Source of the DNA: Achatina immaculata
Taxonomy: Eukaryota > Mollusca > Gastropoda > Stylommatophora > Achatinidae
Direction of reading: 5' to 3'
NCBI GenBank assembly: GCA_009760885.1
Contig: CM019716.1
Span: 2,733,501-2,797,500 of the forward strand
DNA: 64,000 nt
In this document: positions 44,270 through 53,926 of the stretch, one piece after another
Layout: each line of letters opens with the position of its first letter
Position numbering within the stretch: position 1 is the first letter of the stretch
The notes under the pieces: model-generated
The model's database searches: none
Seen by the model: only the letters and a program-made list of their open reading frames with translations
What the model was told of the DNA's origin: nothing
Made by a program: the position numbers and the translations under genes

Positions 44270-44387
44270 GGAACCTCGACTGATTTAATGAGCCATTCGC
44301 GGTTTCACCATGAGACAGTGTGAACTTAGACATGCATGGCTTAATCTCTGAAACAAGCATATGAATACTGGTAGGATCAACCAGATA
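44270..44387 (-). rRNA. 18S rRNA 5' end, 118-base fragment
   Basis: Reverse complemented, it begins TATCTGGTTGATCCTACCAG and runs through CATATGCTTGTTTCAGAGAT, TAAGCCATGCATGTCTAAGT, CACACTGTCTCATGGTGAAA, CCGCGAATGGCTCATTAAAT and CAGTCGAGGTTCC. This is the universally conserved 18S start with a few substitutions. The TTCACACTGTCTCA and GTCGAGGTTCC variants look gastropod-like to me from memory. Only about 6 percent of an 18S gene is present, so it is a non-functional fragment. Confidence 0.95.
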
Positions 44388-44880
44388 GCTTTTTTCACCG
44401 AACCTTTGTCGGATATCTGCTAACAGACCGACGCGGGGCAAGGGAGACAGCGCTCTGCTCAGAGCGGATCCCTTTCGACCCCGGCAGTGTTTCATTTCCT
44501 TTAACCGGCGGGGGCGGCTCTCTCTGCTCTAACGAACGAGAAGAAAGCCTGGCCACCCACAGACAACACACATTGCATACTGCAGACCCGATACTCTTTG
44601 CGAGAGATGGCCAATTTCGAAGCTATCGGTCGACAAAAATGTACTACACCGTTAGCACGAACTTGGCTGGCTAGCCGTTTATATGCTTCGCTTCACGGAC
44701 AAACCACTCGCTTCTGCATCGAAACACCTTAACTCTCGCCGTTCGGGAAGGGAGCGAAAGCCTGTCTCCCCACGCAGGGAACTCGAGAGCGCTTTTTCGC
44801 CAAAAGAACAGTCGGCCTGCGCAACAGTTGCCTGTTTTCCAACGTGTACTTTCCCAGCTTGACGGGAACTAAATATTCTC
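44388..44880 (-). other. probable 5' external transcribed spacer of rDNA
   Basis: About 490 bp of distinctly GC-richer sequence (CGGCGGGGGCGGCTC, GCGGGGCAAGGGAGA) lies directly upstream of the 18S +1 on the same strand. By position this should be the 5' ETS, possibly reaching the pol I promoter. ETS sequence is not conserved enough to recognise directly, so the call rests on adjacency and composition. Confidence 0.6.
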
Positions 44881-44983
44881 TTAATTAATCTTTCTCATCT
44901 TCCTATCCCAGCGCTACTCTGGAGATAGTTTAGGTTTAAGAAACCAAGAAAGTATAAAACTATGTTTTTGTTTGATCATTCAA

Positions 44984-45288
44984 ATCATCATCATCATCAT
45001 CATTATCGTGTACCGTTCTCTGTACGAAGGTTGGTGGTAATGAATTTCCACCTTTATCTCTCCCTTGCCTTGATGGTGCAGACAGCCAGGCTGTGTCTTG
45101 TTATCTTCCCATCTAAATCCGTGTCTATATCTTGCTCTCTTTCCTTTCACATTTCCTTCTAGTACGATCTTCAGTCTTTTTGATGTGGCCAAAGTATTTT
45201 GTTTTCTTGATCCTTATTTCCTTGAGAAGTTCACGCCGCACTTGTTGTTGTTCTAATACGTGTAATTCCTTCTCGTCACCTTCCATGA
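44984..45288 (-). pseudogene. zeta LINE: RT 3' terminal fragment
   Basis: The minus frame reads EKELHVLEQQQVRRELLKEI, RIKKTKYFGHIKKTEDR and KCERKESKI, then a frameshifted RAGRRRISWMDN-like region and GRDKGGNSLPP, ending in a (CAT)n/(ATG)n tail at 44986-45003. Tail type and layout match alpha/epsilon, but the sequence is distinct. Its 5' edge is exactly where the mariner element begins. Confidence 0.75.
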
Positions 45289-46480
45289 TACGAGGGGCGT
45301 TCAGAAAGTAATGTACCACATCATTTTTCTCAGGAGTTGTTTATTTAAAAAGCATGAAATGTGTAAACAAAATACAAGGATATATCATGTAAACATCGGT
45401 ATTATTCAACATAATGCCTATCAACTTGTACGGCTTTACGCCATCGCGAAACAAGTGCATGTATTCCTAGCCCGTACCAGATTTTCTCTTGATTATGTAG
45501 CCATTTCTTTGCTGCATGAATCACTCCTTCGTCATCTTCAAATCTTACCCCTCGAAGTGCATCTTTAAGTGGACTAAACAGATGGAAATCTGAGGATGCC
45601 AAATCGGGACTATAGGGTGGATGAGGTATTACAGTCCAACCCAATTTGGTGATTGCTTCTCGTGTTCCCAGACTTGTGTGAGGGCACGCATTGTCGTGAA
45701 GAAGAAGCAGGTCTGCTGGATTCTTGTGTGGCCGAACTCTGCGAAACCACTGACTGAGTTTTTTTCAATGTCTTAATGTAAGCTTGCGAATTAATTGTCT
45801 CTCCTCTTAACATAACACTCACAAGAATCACATCTTCAATGTCCCAAAAGACAATGATCATGACCTTTCCAGCTGAAGGAGTTGTCTTGAATTTCTTTCT
45901 TCGTGGTGATTGCAGATGATGCCACTCCATTAACTGTCTTTTTGTCTCAGGTTCAAAATGATGTGCTTAGGTTTCGTCACCTCTTACGATCTTAGTCAAA
46001 AAGTTCTCTCCCTCAGCACTGAAACGCTCCAACAGTTCAGAAGAAATTGCTTTCCTTTGCAATCGATGTTTATTTGTGAGACTTCAAGGAACCCATCTTG
46101 CGCAAACATTAGAAAATCTGAGAGCTTTTATAACTGCATTTGCACTATCATTGCTGACTGACAGCTTTAAGGCCAGTTGTTGAGTAGTGATACACCTATC
46201 AGTAACAATAATGCCCTCAGCGCATTTCAAAATTTCCGCCTTGGTGGCTGTGGCAGGATGTCCACAGCGCGGCCGATCATGCAACTCCTTATCTCCACTT
46301 ATTGATTATTTGATTCTCTGAACCCAGCGACTGACTGTACTCCTGGTCGACGCCAGGACTTCCATACACATCACATATACGCTTCTCTGCAGCGAGAAAT
46401 TCTATTACAATTCGCTGCTTATACCGCAAGGTGCTAACACGCTCCATATTCTTTGGCCGGTTGCGGTGCACTTTGAATCA
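45289..46480 (-). pseudogene. mariner-family transposase, multiply broken
   Basis: A DD34D-type mariner in reverse. The N-terminus is ERVSTLRYKQRIVIEFLAAE near 46440, followed by a GHPATATKAEI linker and a second helix-turn-helix region, VTDRCITTQQLALKLSVSN. The catalytic core includes DET.AHHFEPETKRQLMEWH (first Asp; a stop replaces the usual Trp), VMIIVFWDIEDVILV (second Asp) and PPYSPDLASSDFHLFSPLKD (third Asp), ending near QVDRHYVE. At least four frameshifts or stops. The left end TACGAGGGGCGTTCAGAAAG looks like a mariner terminal repeat at a TA. I could not find the matching right end before the 41-bp array. Confidence 0.85.
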
Positions 46481-46543
46481 TACAATCAGCACATGCCATA
46501 TATAAAGTGTGCAAAAGTTCACGCTTCTATCTTCATTATTAGC

Positions 46544-46820
46544 TTAACCGCGTGTGTCGATCCCTGGTTGATCTGACAGGACCTTTAATCGCGTGTGTCG
46601 ATCTCTGATTGATCTGACAGGACCATTAACCGCGTGTGGCGAACCTTTGTTGACCTGGCAGGACCATTAACCGCGTGTGTCGATCCCCGGTTGATCTGGC
46701 AGGACCACTAACCACGTGTGGCAAACCTTGGTTGATCTGGCAGGACCATTAACCGCGTGTGGCAAACCCTGGTTGACCTGGCAGGACCATTAATCCTGTG
46801 TGTTGATCCCCGGTTGAGGA
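46544..46820. repeat. 41-bp minisatellite, about 6.7 copies
   Basis: The unit starts TTAACCGCGTGTGTCGATCC and ends CTGGTTGATCTGACAGGACC; the period is exactly 41 at 46545, 46586 and 46627. Units alternate between GTGTCGATCCC and GTGGCAAACCT types. Confidence 0.9.
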
Positions 46821-47035
46821 GACCGTAGAAATGATGAAAGCTCTGATTAATAAGAAATGAAAGATGGAATTTGATCATTTGTCCTAAGTCCAAAATTGAC
46901 AGAGAGACCTAGTCCCTGTCGATGTGATCCATTTGTTTCTGAGAGATTACCAGATGATTAATGTTAAAATAGTATTTTACACCATTCCTCTTATAACTCC
47001 AAAACGTATTCGGAAAAAAGCTAAAGTTAATCCTG

Positions 47036-47250
47036 TCATGCCTTAGAGGCACATAGGGATATGGTGTTAGTGCCCTGTTTTCCTTGACCTGTCAGCACAC
47101 TAGAGGGTGATATGGTCGGTATCACGCCTGGCTGCCTTTCCTTCCCGAACTTCAGAAGAACTCGGGTACCCATTTCTACAGCTGGGTGACTGGGGCGCCT
47201 CAGACCGGATTCGAACCCCCGACTTTGCCATGAGAGACCACGTCGCAACT
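47036..47250 (-). repeat. SINE S3, near full length
   Basis: On the minus strand, a tRNA-like head (CTCATGGCAAAGTCGGGGGT, TTCGAATCC B box) is followed by AGTCACCCAGCTGTAGAAAT, GGGTACCCGAGTTC, CAGGCGTGATACCGACCATA and CACCCTCTAGTGTGCTGACA. The A box is weak. Confidence 0.65.
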
Positions 47251-47579
47251 CAGACGCTTTCTGTACAAAGCACTTAGTTTAATGGAGACGGAAAATATTA
47301 AACCATTCTGGAATACAGCGTCGCTTCGGTTACAATTCTCCAATCAAAATGGATTAAATTTGGTCCAATATAATTTCAGTTGCTACTACAGTCTGTCAAT
47401 AATCATCGAAAGATAAGAAACTGCTGAAATTTGCAAGTTTTAGCTATCGATTTTAGACACATTTTTATCTCATTCCAATCCTAGATAAGTTTCATTGTTT
47501 CAAAAGCTAATCTCCTCATAGTAATTTACTTATTTTACGTTATGTCTGAGAGACACACTTTCAGCAGCATGAAGACAGT
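47251..47579. other. intergenic, nothing recognised
   Basis: No gene or repeat signature is visible here. Confidence 0.45.
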
Positions 47580-48475
47580 GCTGTTATCCAGTAATATATC
47601 TGAAATATAATGAGGAATGTAAGAGAAGATGTAGACAAAGAATATTACGATACCATAACAACTGGAGGTTATGAAATACCAGAGATTAGGTATGCTGATG
47701 GCACAGTATTACTGTCCACAACACAAAAAGGAATGGAAAAACTAATTATGTCAACCCGTAAGAATAGTGACGAGCAGAACCTCTATCTTAATGCGAAGAA
47801 AACTAAATTGATGACAACTGACAAAACAAATAAGGCAGCTGAAATATGTATCAATGAGGAAAAACGTGGAGAGGTGGAGAGTTTGGATATCTTTGATCAT
47901 TACTAATTAATAATGGAGATACAATGGGGGAAATTAAAAGGAGAACATCTATCGCTCTTCAGAAAGTTAAAACAACTAAAGAAGCTGTGGAGATGAACAA
48001 ACAGAACTACAAAAATAAGATTTTTAAGGGCATGCATCTTTTCCATTGCAATATATGCCTGTGAGACCTGGACACTTAACAAAACAGCTGAGAAACACAT
48101 AAATGCCTTTGAATGTAAATGCTACAGAAGAATTTTTCAAATATCATGGACACAAAAAGAACAAATATATCCATACTACAAGAACTTAATATTGAAGAAG
48201 GTAGGCAATAAAAGAGAATTAAACAGAGAAAACCTGAATATTTTAGACACATTAAACGTCATGAGAATTTAAAGAAGACCGTCTTGGAAGGGTATATAAT
48301 GGGGAAAAGAATGAGAGGAAGACCAAAGCGAAGACGGCTGTAAAACATCATTGATAATCTCCAAATGGATGCATTAACAGCAGGGCATCTTGCTCATAAC
48401 CGAGAGGCCTACAGAAAGAGCTGTTAGGAAGGCAAAGTTCCGCAAGGGACATGCAAATGACTGACTGACTGATAT
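47580..48475 (+). pseudogene. alpha LINE: RT from palm to 3' end, decayed
   Basis: It starts at MRNVREDVDKEYYDT and includes GGYEIPEIRYADGTVLLSTT (the second catalytic Asp of YADD is Gly), LNAKKTKLMTTDKTNKAAEI and EEVESLDI-like sequence. After frameshifts near 47905 come IALQKVKTTKEAVEM, IRFLRACIFSIAIYACETWT, LNKTAEKHINAFECKCYR, RGRPKRRRL, DALTAGHLAHNREAY and KGHAND, with a GACT-type tail at 48458-48472. This is the longest continuous alpha 3' part in the window. Confidence 0.9.
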
Positions 48476-48689
48476 CTTTTCTCTGCTGCAGTACGGAACA
48501 GAAACATGAACTCTAAAGTTTAAAAAAATGTCAGAAAGAATGATAAATGCAACAAACTCACTTTTACAACACAAAGTAAAGTAAGGTAGAAACACAACTT
48601 TTATCACATGACGGTTGATGGTTGTCAGGAACACAGACATGGTATAATATCTCCCTACCAGCTGATAAACCATTCATTTGTAGGATTTT

Positions 48690-49190
48690 ATTGATCACTG
48701 AAGAGATGCTACCCTTTCTATATTTTCATAAATGAGAGGTAATTTCAGAGTAAAATAAAAAGTAATGACATTTTTCAGCTATTATATTTCTCTGCATAAA
48801 ATACTTTACCTGTGCAAAATGGAAAATCCAAGTAGTATTTATTTTTTATATATTTTTGCTGTTTTTAATATGTACAACAGAAAGAATTTACCCGGACTCA
48901 TTCAGAAAATGTCAAATTCTGCCGCGGGTTATAATTCTATTAAAAATGTGTAAAATATATGTAATATCGCTCGTTGTGAGACCACTCTCATGTAGACAAA
49001 CTGCCATTTTGTAATTATGTTGTTGGGAAAATGTTACATTTAGTTAAATTTCGACACTTTTTAGACCTCGTTCCGTGTCATTTTAAACACCGTTGATGTG
49101 TCAGTGTTCTCAAACCTTTTATTACAGATCAGGACAGCGGCACTGAAGAAACTAAACTCAGGGAACTACCCATAAAACAAAACCAAAAAA
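48690..49190. repeat. duplicated non-coding module M5, copy C
   Basis: Partner of 35740-36240, same orientation. 49191-49624 downstream shows no recognisable feature. Confidence 0.75.
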
Positions 49191-49624
49191 CAAAAAACTC
49201 GTTTCTTCCTTCTCAGGACAGAATGGAAACTACAGCTCCGGAGTCTGATATGAAGTTCTAGAATTTGTGTCCATATCACCTAAGATTTATCACACAATTG
49301 TATATCCAACAGTTTAGTTGAAATAGGTTTTTTTTCAATGACTCTTAAACTGACAGACTATACAATTACTACATCAGAGAACATGAAGTGAAGAGCTTAA
49401 GTGTAATCACACTAAAGCAGTGAAAGGTACATGTAGTCCTTTGAAACAAAAAAAAAAACCAGAATGATTTACATGAGTCGCAAAGAATACTTTAAGTTTT
49501 TTGGGGTTTTTTTTCAGTAAAACTTCACAATCACATTCAAGTTCAGATTAAGTCAGACACTAAAATGGATATACGTTTTTCAAGACATAATCAAAATTAT
49601 GCCCTATAGAGTAAAAAAATAACG

Positions 49625-50420
49625 GTTAATTCTTACATCCTTTAAATACCGTATAACGTCACATAAGACTCGCATGGTAGTTCGCCAAGTTTTCCTGTTT
49701 TCGGTGAGCTTTTCAACCTCATCAAAAGATTTTATGCCTGTTAATTTGGCCTCTCTTAACAATGTCCTCTTTAGAGTTTCATGTGGTCGGCCTCTTTTTC
49801 TTCGACCTGTTGTGTTCCACTTGATAGCTTGTTTTGGGGTTCTCTGACTGTTTCTTCTCATAACGTGACCGATATACGTCCATCTTTTTTCTGATTACCC
49901 ATGATATATATTGTTCGCTCATCTGCCTTATCTCTGCATTGTTCTTGAATTCGTTCCACTTGATGCCGAGTATTTTCCTTAGGCATTTGTTTTCGAATGA
50001 GTCTAATTTGTTGTATATTTCTTTAGTTGTTTTCCAACTTTCCCGTGCATAAATATGGGCGGATATTACATTTGAACTGAATAATCTTAGTTTGGTTTTT
50101 GTGCTTGTAACTTTTTAGTGACATATGTTCTCAAGATTCTTGAAGGCCAATGCTGCTTTTGCAATTCTAATTCTGGTGTACCAATCTGGTCTATGTAGCT
50201 GTCGAGGTATGCAAATTGGTTTACTTCTTCAATAGCTTGTCCTTCAACGTATATTTTTCCGCCTTGATTAATGGGAAGTTTCATTAATTTTTTTTTATTG
50301 TTAATTTCAAGTTCTATTTTGCTAGCCAGTGAAGACAGGTATCTGTTTTTTCTTGCATCGAATTTACATTGTCACTGATAAGAGTTATGTCATCTGCAAA
50401 ATCCAATGTACCCAATCAAT
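49625..50420 (-). pseudogene. beta LINE: 3' half of RT
   Basis: It reads a KMKLPINQGGKIYVEGQAIE trace, EEVNQFAYLDSYIDQIG, a frameshifted IYACESWKTTKE-like block, KCLRKILGIKWNEFKNN, MRRNSQRTPKQAIKWNTTG, KRGRPHETLKRTLLREAKLT and VEKLTENRKTWRTTMRVLCD. Several frame breaks. It is truncated just after the decayed ADDITLIS box at about 50400. Confidence 0.9.
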
Positions 50421-51687
50421 GCCGTTTTACATGTGCAATAATCGTTGACTGGACACACATAAAAATCAACTGAGGATTATCGAAGTTTGAACCGTCTGGC
50501 TTTCATGTTATCACAGTACATTCCTAACACACATATTTATTGTAGACAATTATCATGTCAAGAAAACTTGTAATAATATCACGAGGAGGATATAAGCTCA
50601 TCTATGCTACGTGTGGCTTAAATGATAGACAGGAGAAGTGAACCGTGTATTGACACTATTTTTATCAAATTCTGTGGTTTATCTACCCTGAAGGCATTTG
50701 CGGGTTTCATGGCTAGCAAACTAATTTTGCTTCTAGCATTAGTTAGGTGTCACACTGACTTTACAACACTGCAAACACATAAAATTCCAACAAGATCTGA
50801 ATTATCGTAAAAAGCTGTCAGTAAATTAAGTATTTCATGACTTTGTATTTACATCCAAAGATTGTATGGACGATTGTGCTTTAGTTTTCTTTAACATTGC
50901 TACATGAAATTTTTCCAGCGCTGTGTTGGCAGTCTCCGTTACTAATTTCTGATCATGAGTGAACTTTCAGTCTCTTTAAATATTTCTCTTTTTTTTATCA
51001 AGTTTATTTACATTCAACAATTTCAAACTCAACTGAAATGATATGAATTTGGGATGATTGTCCGTGAGACGAAATAATGAAATGGCTTTTACACATCATG
51101 AGATGACAGAGATTCGTGTGATAAAGGTAATAATTTATGCATGAATTGAACATTTTTGACAACAAAAAAGATCGAAGTAATTTTCTGGTCACACACAGGC
51201 ATAGATAGCTAATATCATGACATTAAACATTTGTGAGATAACTTAACAGTACACCTGCAGCAGGTAAAGGTTTTTGAGAACATTTCATCATTTCTGGGGA
51301 AAAGGAGAGTAGATAAAGTAAGAAGGCGTCGTTGGTCATTGTTATCTTTATTGTCATGTCGCTGTCTGTGTCCAAGTTCTGCCGGTTTATCTTCAAACTA
51401 GGCTTCCATGTTATCTTAATACACCTCGAGGGCAGAGGTGTCTACTGGGAAAGCTTGTCGAGTCAAAAGTTAATCCTGTCTGGCTGCCATTGTCTAGTTA
51501 GTTTGTTGCGTCAATGCTAATCCAGTCTTGGACCGATTGCTAAACAGTCAGGTGTGACAGGTAAATATGTACATAAAAACTTTCAACGAGTGTATCACGG
51601 TTATCCGACATTGACTAAGAAAGAGTAAATATTTTAGACGAGATAAAAATAAATGCAGTACCATTCATTAAAGACATTTCATAACTT

Positions 51688-51690
<3 letters not shown>
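50421..51690. other. intergenic, no gene seen
   Basis: No transposon or gene signature is visible. The 62-codon frames present show no features. Confidence 0.5.
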
Positions 51691-51733
<43 letters not shown>

Positions 51734-51751
51734 CTCTCTCTCTCTCTCTCG
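51691..51751. repeat. (CT)n microsatellite
   Basis: About 60 bases of CT dinucleotides with two TCTA interruptions. Confidence 0.95.
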
Positions 51752-52129
51752 CTACCGTTTCTTGCAGGATTTCAGCGCGCCATAATTTTCGATCCCCTTT
51801 TGTCGAAACAAATCTGAGAAAATTCTAGGACTAAACTTTAGAACTTAAATCTAGCTTTGTTTCTGCACGTCCACATCAAGAACCTGAACTCTGCGAGCAG
51901 GGCCGGTAACTTGGTGTGTGTGTCCGGCTGAGTTTTAGGGATAATATTTAGCATATTAACTCTGTGTATGTCTATCTTTTGTATGTGTTTCTATTATGTT
52001 CTGTAATGTTGCTATACTGGGTGTGGTTATACTGCATTCATAAATATGTACTCTTCTGTTTTGTGTATGTTGTTCCTGCATAGCTGACATGGTGCTGTCT
52101 GTTTGGATCTGTGTGTTCTCTATGTGGTG

Positions 52130-52640
52130 GGTGTCATGATGTAAATAAGTCTAAATATAATTTCTATCCCTTTCGGTGTGATATTTCTAAGATGGAGGTT
52201 TGTGAAAGTTCTTTTAAAGTCGAAGAGTGCTTATATCCGACCTCTTTTGATTCTGAGATGTAGTGGGGGTGCTTGCTTTCTGGTTAAATCTTTGTAGATG
52301 TAATTTGTTTTACGGTGTATGAGTGCTTCGTTTCCGTGGATGGCTTGGATGTAGGTTTTGTAGAAGAGTGGCAGTGTACCAAAATGTGGCTGTGGGTTGT
52401 TTGGTGGGACCAGATTTGATAATCTGAGTCCCATGTAGTAGTGAGCTAGTGCGTGCTGTTTTGGGTGCTTGATGATGCGGCCCACGTGACTGATCCTGAG
52501 TGCTTGGATCTTTGTATGTCTTGGATCTTTGTTTGTATGTCTTGGATCTTTGTTTGTATGTCTTGGAAGACGATTTCTCTTTGATGCTGTGTATAGTGTT
52601 GGTGAAGATGAAGCCCCTAAATCTGAGGACCTGTGGGACA
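52130..52640 (-). pseudogene. TX1/L1-like LINE: RT C-terminal fragment
   Basis: The minus strand reads RFRGFIFTNTIHSIKEK near 52620, a short tandem of LQDIQTKIQD-type codons, LRISHVGRIIKHPKQHALAH and YYMGLRLSNLVPPNNPQPHF. Then come GTLPLFYKTYIQAIHGNEAL and IYKDLTRKQAPPLHLRIKRG. A frameshift gives FDFKRTFTNLHLRNITPK near 52180. The HALAHYY..LRL.NLVP and LYKTYI patterns recall the distal part of TX1-type ORF2 proteins. The family assignment is from memory and uncertain. Confidence 0.6.
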
Positions 52641-52652
52641 TTGTAGACGTGC

Positions 52653-52768
52653 ACTACTTATACATATATCGTGCATCTGTCTGTTATTACTGTGACTGCT
52701 AGTTACAGACACTACTTATACATATATCGTGCATCTGTCTGTTATTACAGTGACTGCTAGTTACAGAC
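52653..52768. repeat. 58-bp tandem duplication
   Basis: Two nearly identical 58-bp units, beginning ACTACTTATACATATATCGT and ending GACTGCTAGTTACAGAC. They differ at one base. Near identity suggests a recent event. Confidence 0.9.
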
Positions 52769-53154
52769 ACGGCAATGCTTATAAAGATTTGTATTACTAT
52801 CATGAAACTTCTGCTATAGAAATACCAACAAGGACAACACACAGTGAACAGTGTGAAGAATAAGTTCTGTGTGAATACCATAAACTCACACAATCGATAA
52901 CGTTATACAAAGTTTCTGGCTAATCCACTTTCCGGGAAGAACTAGTTTCGCAAATGGAAAAGGAGAAAACCCAACTCTCTCACACGACATAATAACAACA
53001 AGCATACAAAAACGTAAGTACAACATATGAGTACACACTTATGCATCAGAAAGGACCACGGAATTCTCTCGCTCATCATAGAAAATTTCTAGACTAAGGG
53101 TCTATCAAAAATTCCGAAAATACCTAATCTCACATTCATTCTTTTTTCTTATTT
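52769..53154. other. intergenic, nothing recognised
   Basis: No gene or repeat signal is visible. Confidence 0.45.
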
Positions 53155-53926
53155 GTTATATCCTTCCCGTGCTGTTAAACGTCACATAGGGCTCGCAAAG
53201 TAGGACTCCAATTTTTCCTGTTTTCGGTGAGTCTTTCAACCTCATCAAAGGATTTTATGCCTGTTAATTTGGCCTCTCTTAACAATATCCTCTTCAGAAT
53301 TTCACGCGGTCTGCCTCTTTTTCTTTGGCCTGTTGTGTTCCACTTGATAGCTTGTTTTGGGATTCTCTGATCATTTCTTCTCATCAAGTGACCAACATAT
53401 GTCCATCTCCTTTTCCTGATCACCCATGAGACTGGTTGTTGTTCAGTCATCTGTCTTATCTCTGCATTGTTCTTGAATTCGTTCCACTTGATGCCGAGTA
53501 CTTTCCTTAGGCATTTGTTTTCAAAAGAGTCTAATTTCTTTTCTATTTTTTTAGTTGTTTTCCAGCTTTCACATGCATAAATGTTGGTGGATATTACATT
53601 TGAATTGAATAGTCTTAACTTGGTTTTTGTGCTTATAACTTTTGAATTCCATATGTTCTCAAGATTCTTGAAGATCGATGTTGCTTTTGCAATTCTGATT
53701 CTAACTTCCTTTCTGGTGTCACCATCCTGGTCTATGTAGCTGCCAAGGTATGTAAACTGATTGACTACTTCTGTCCCTTCTATGTGTATTTTTCCATTTT
53801 AATTAAGGGGAATTTTCATTATTTTTGTTTTGTCCTTGTTAATTTCAAGTCCTATTTTGCTAGCCAGTAAAGACAGGCTATCTGTTTTTTCTTGCATTGA
53901 ATTCACATAAGAGTTATGTCATCAGC
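53155..53926 (-). pseudogene. beta LINE: 3' half of RT, inserted into the RNase H LINE
   Basis: Blocks: a KIGLEINKDKTKIMKIP trace, GSYIDQDGDTRKEVRI, KVISTKTKLRLFNSN, KCLRKVLGIKWNEFKNN, EQQPVSWVIRKRRWTYVGHL, MRRNDQRIPKQAIKWNTTGQ, KRGRPREILKRILLREAKLT and the end LRALCDV, with the GGAAGGAT 3' UTR at 53160. The 5' edge (GAGTTATGTCATCAGC) meets the RNase H coding sequence of the next element at about 53926. Confidence 0.92.

Noticed and set aside
44270..44387. A working 18S rRNA gene
   Set aside because: Only the first 118 bases exist, with substitutions at universally conserved positions, and the sequence then turns into R1.
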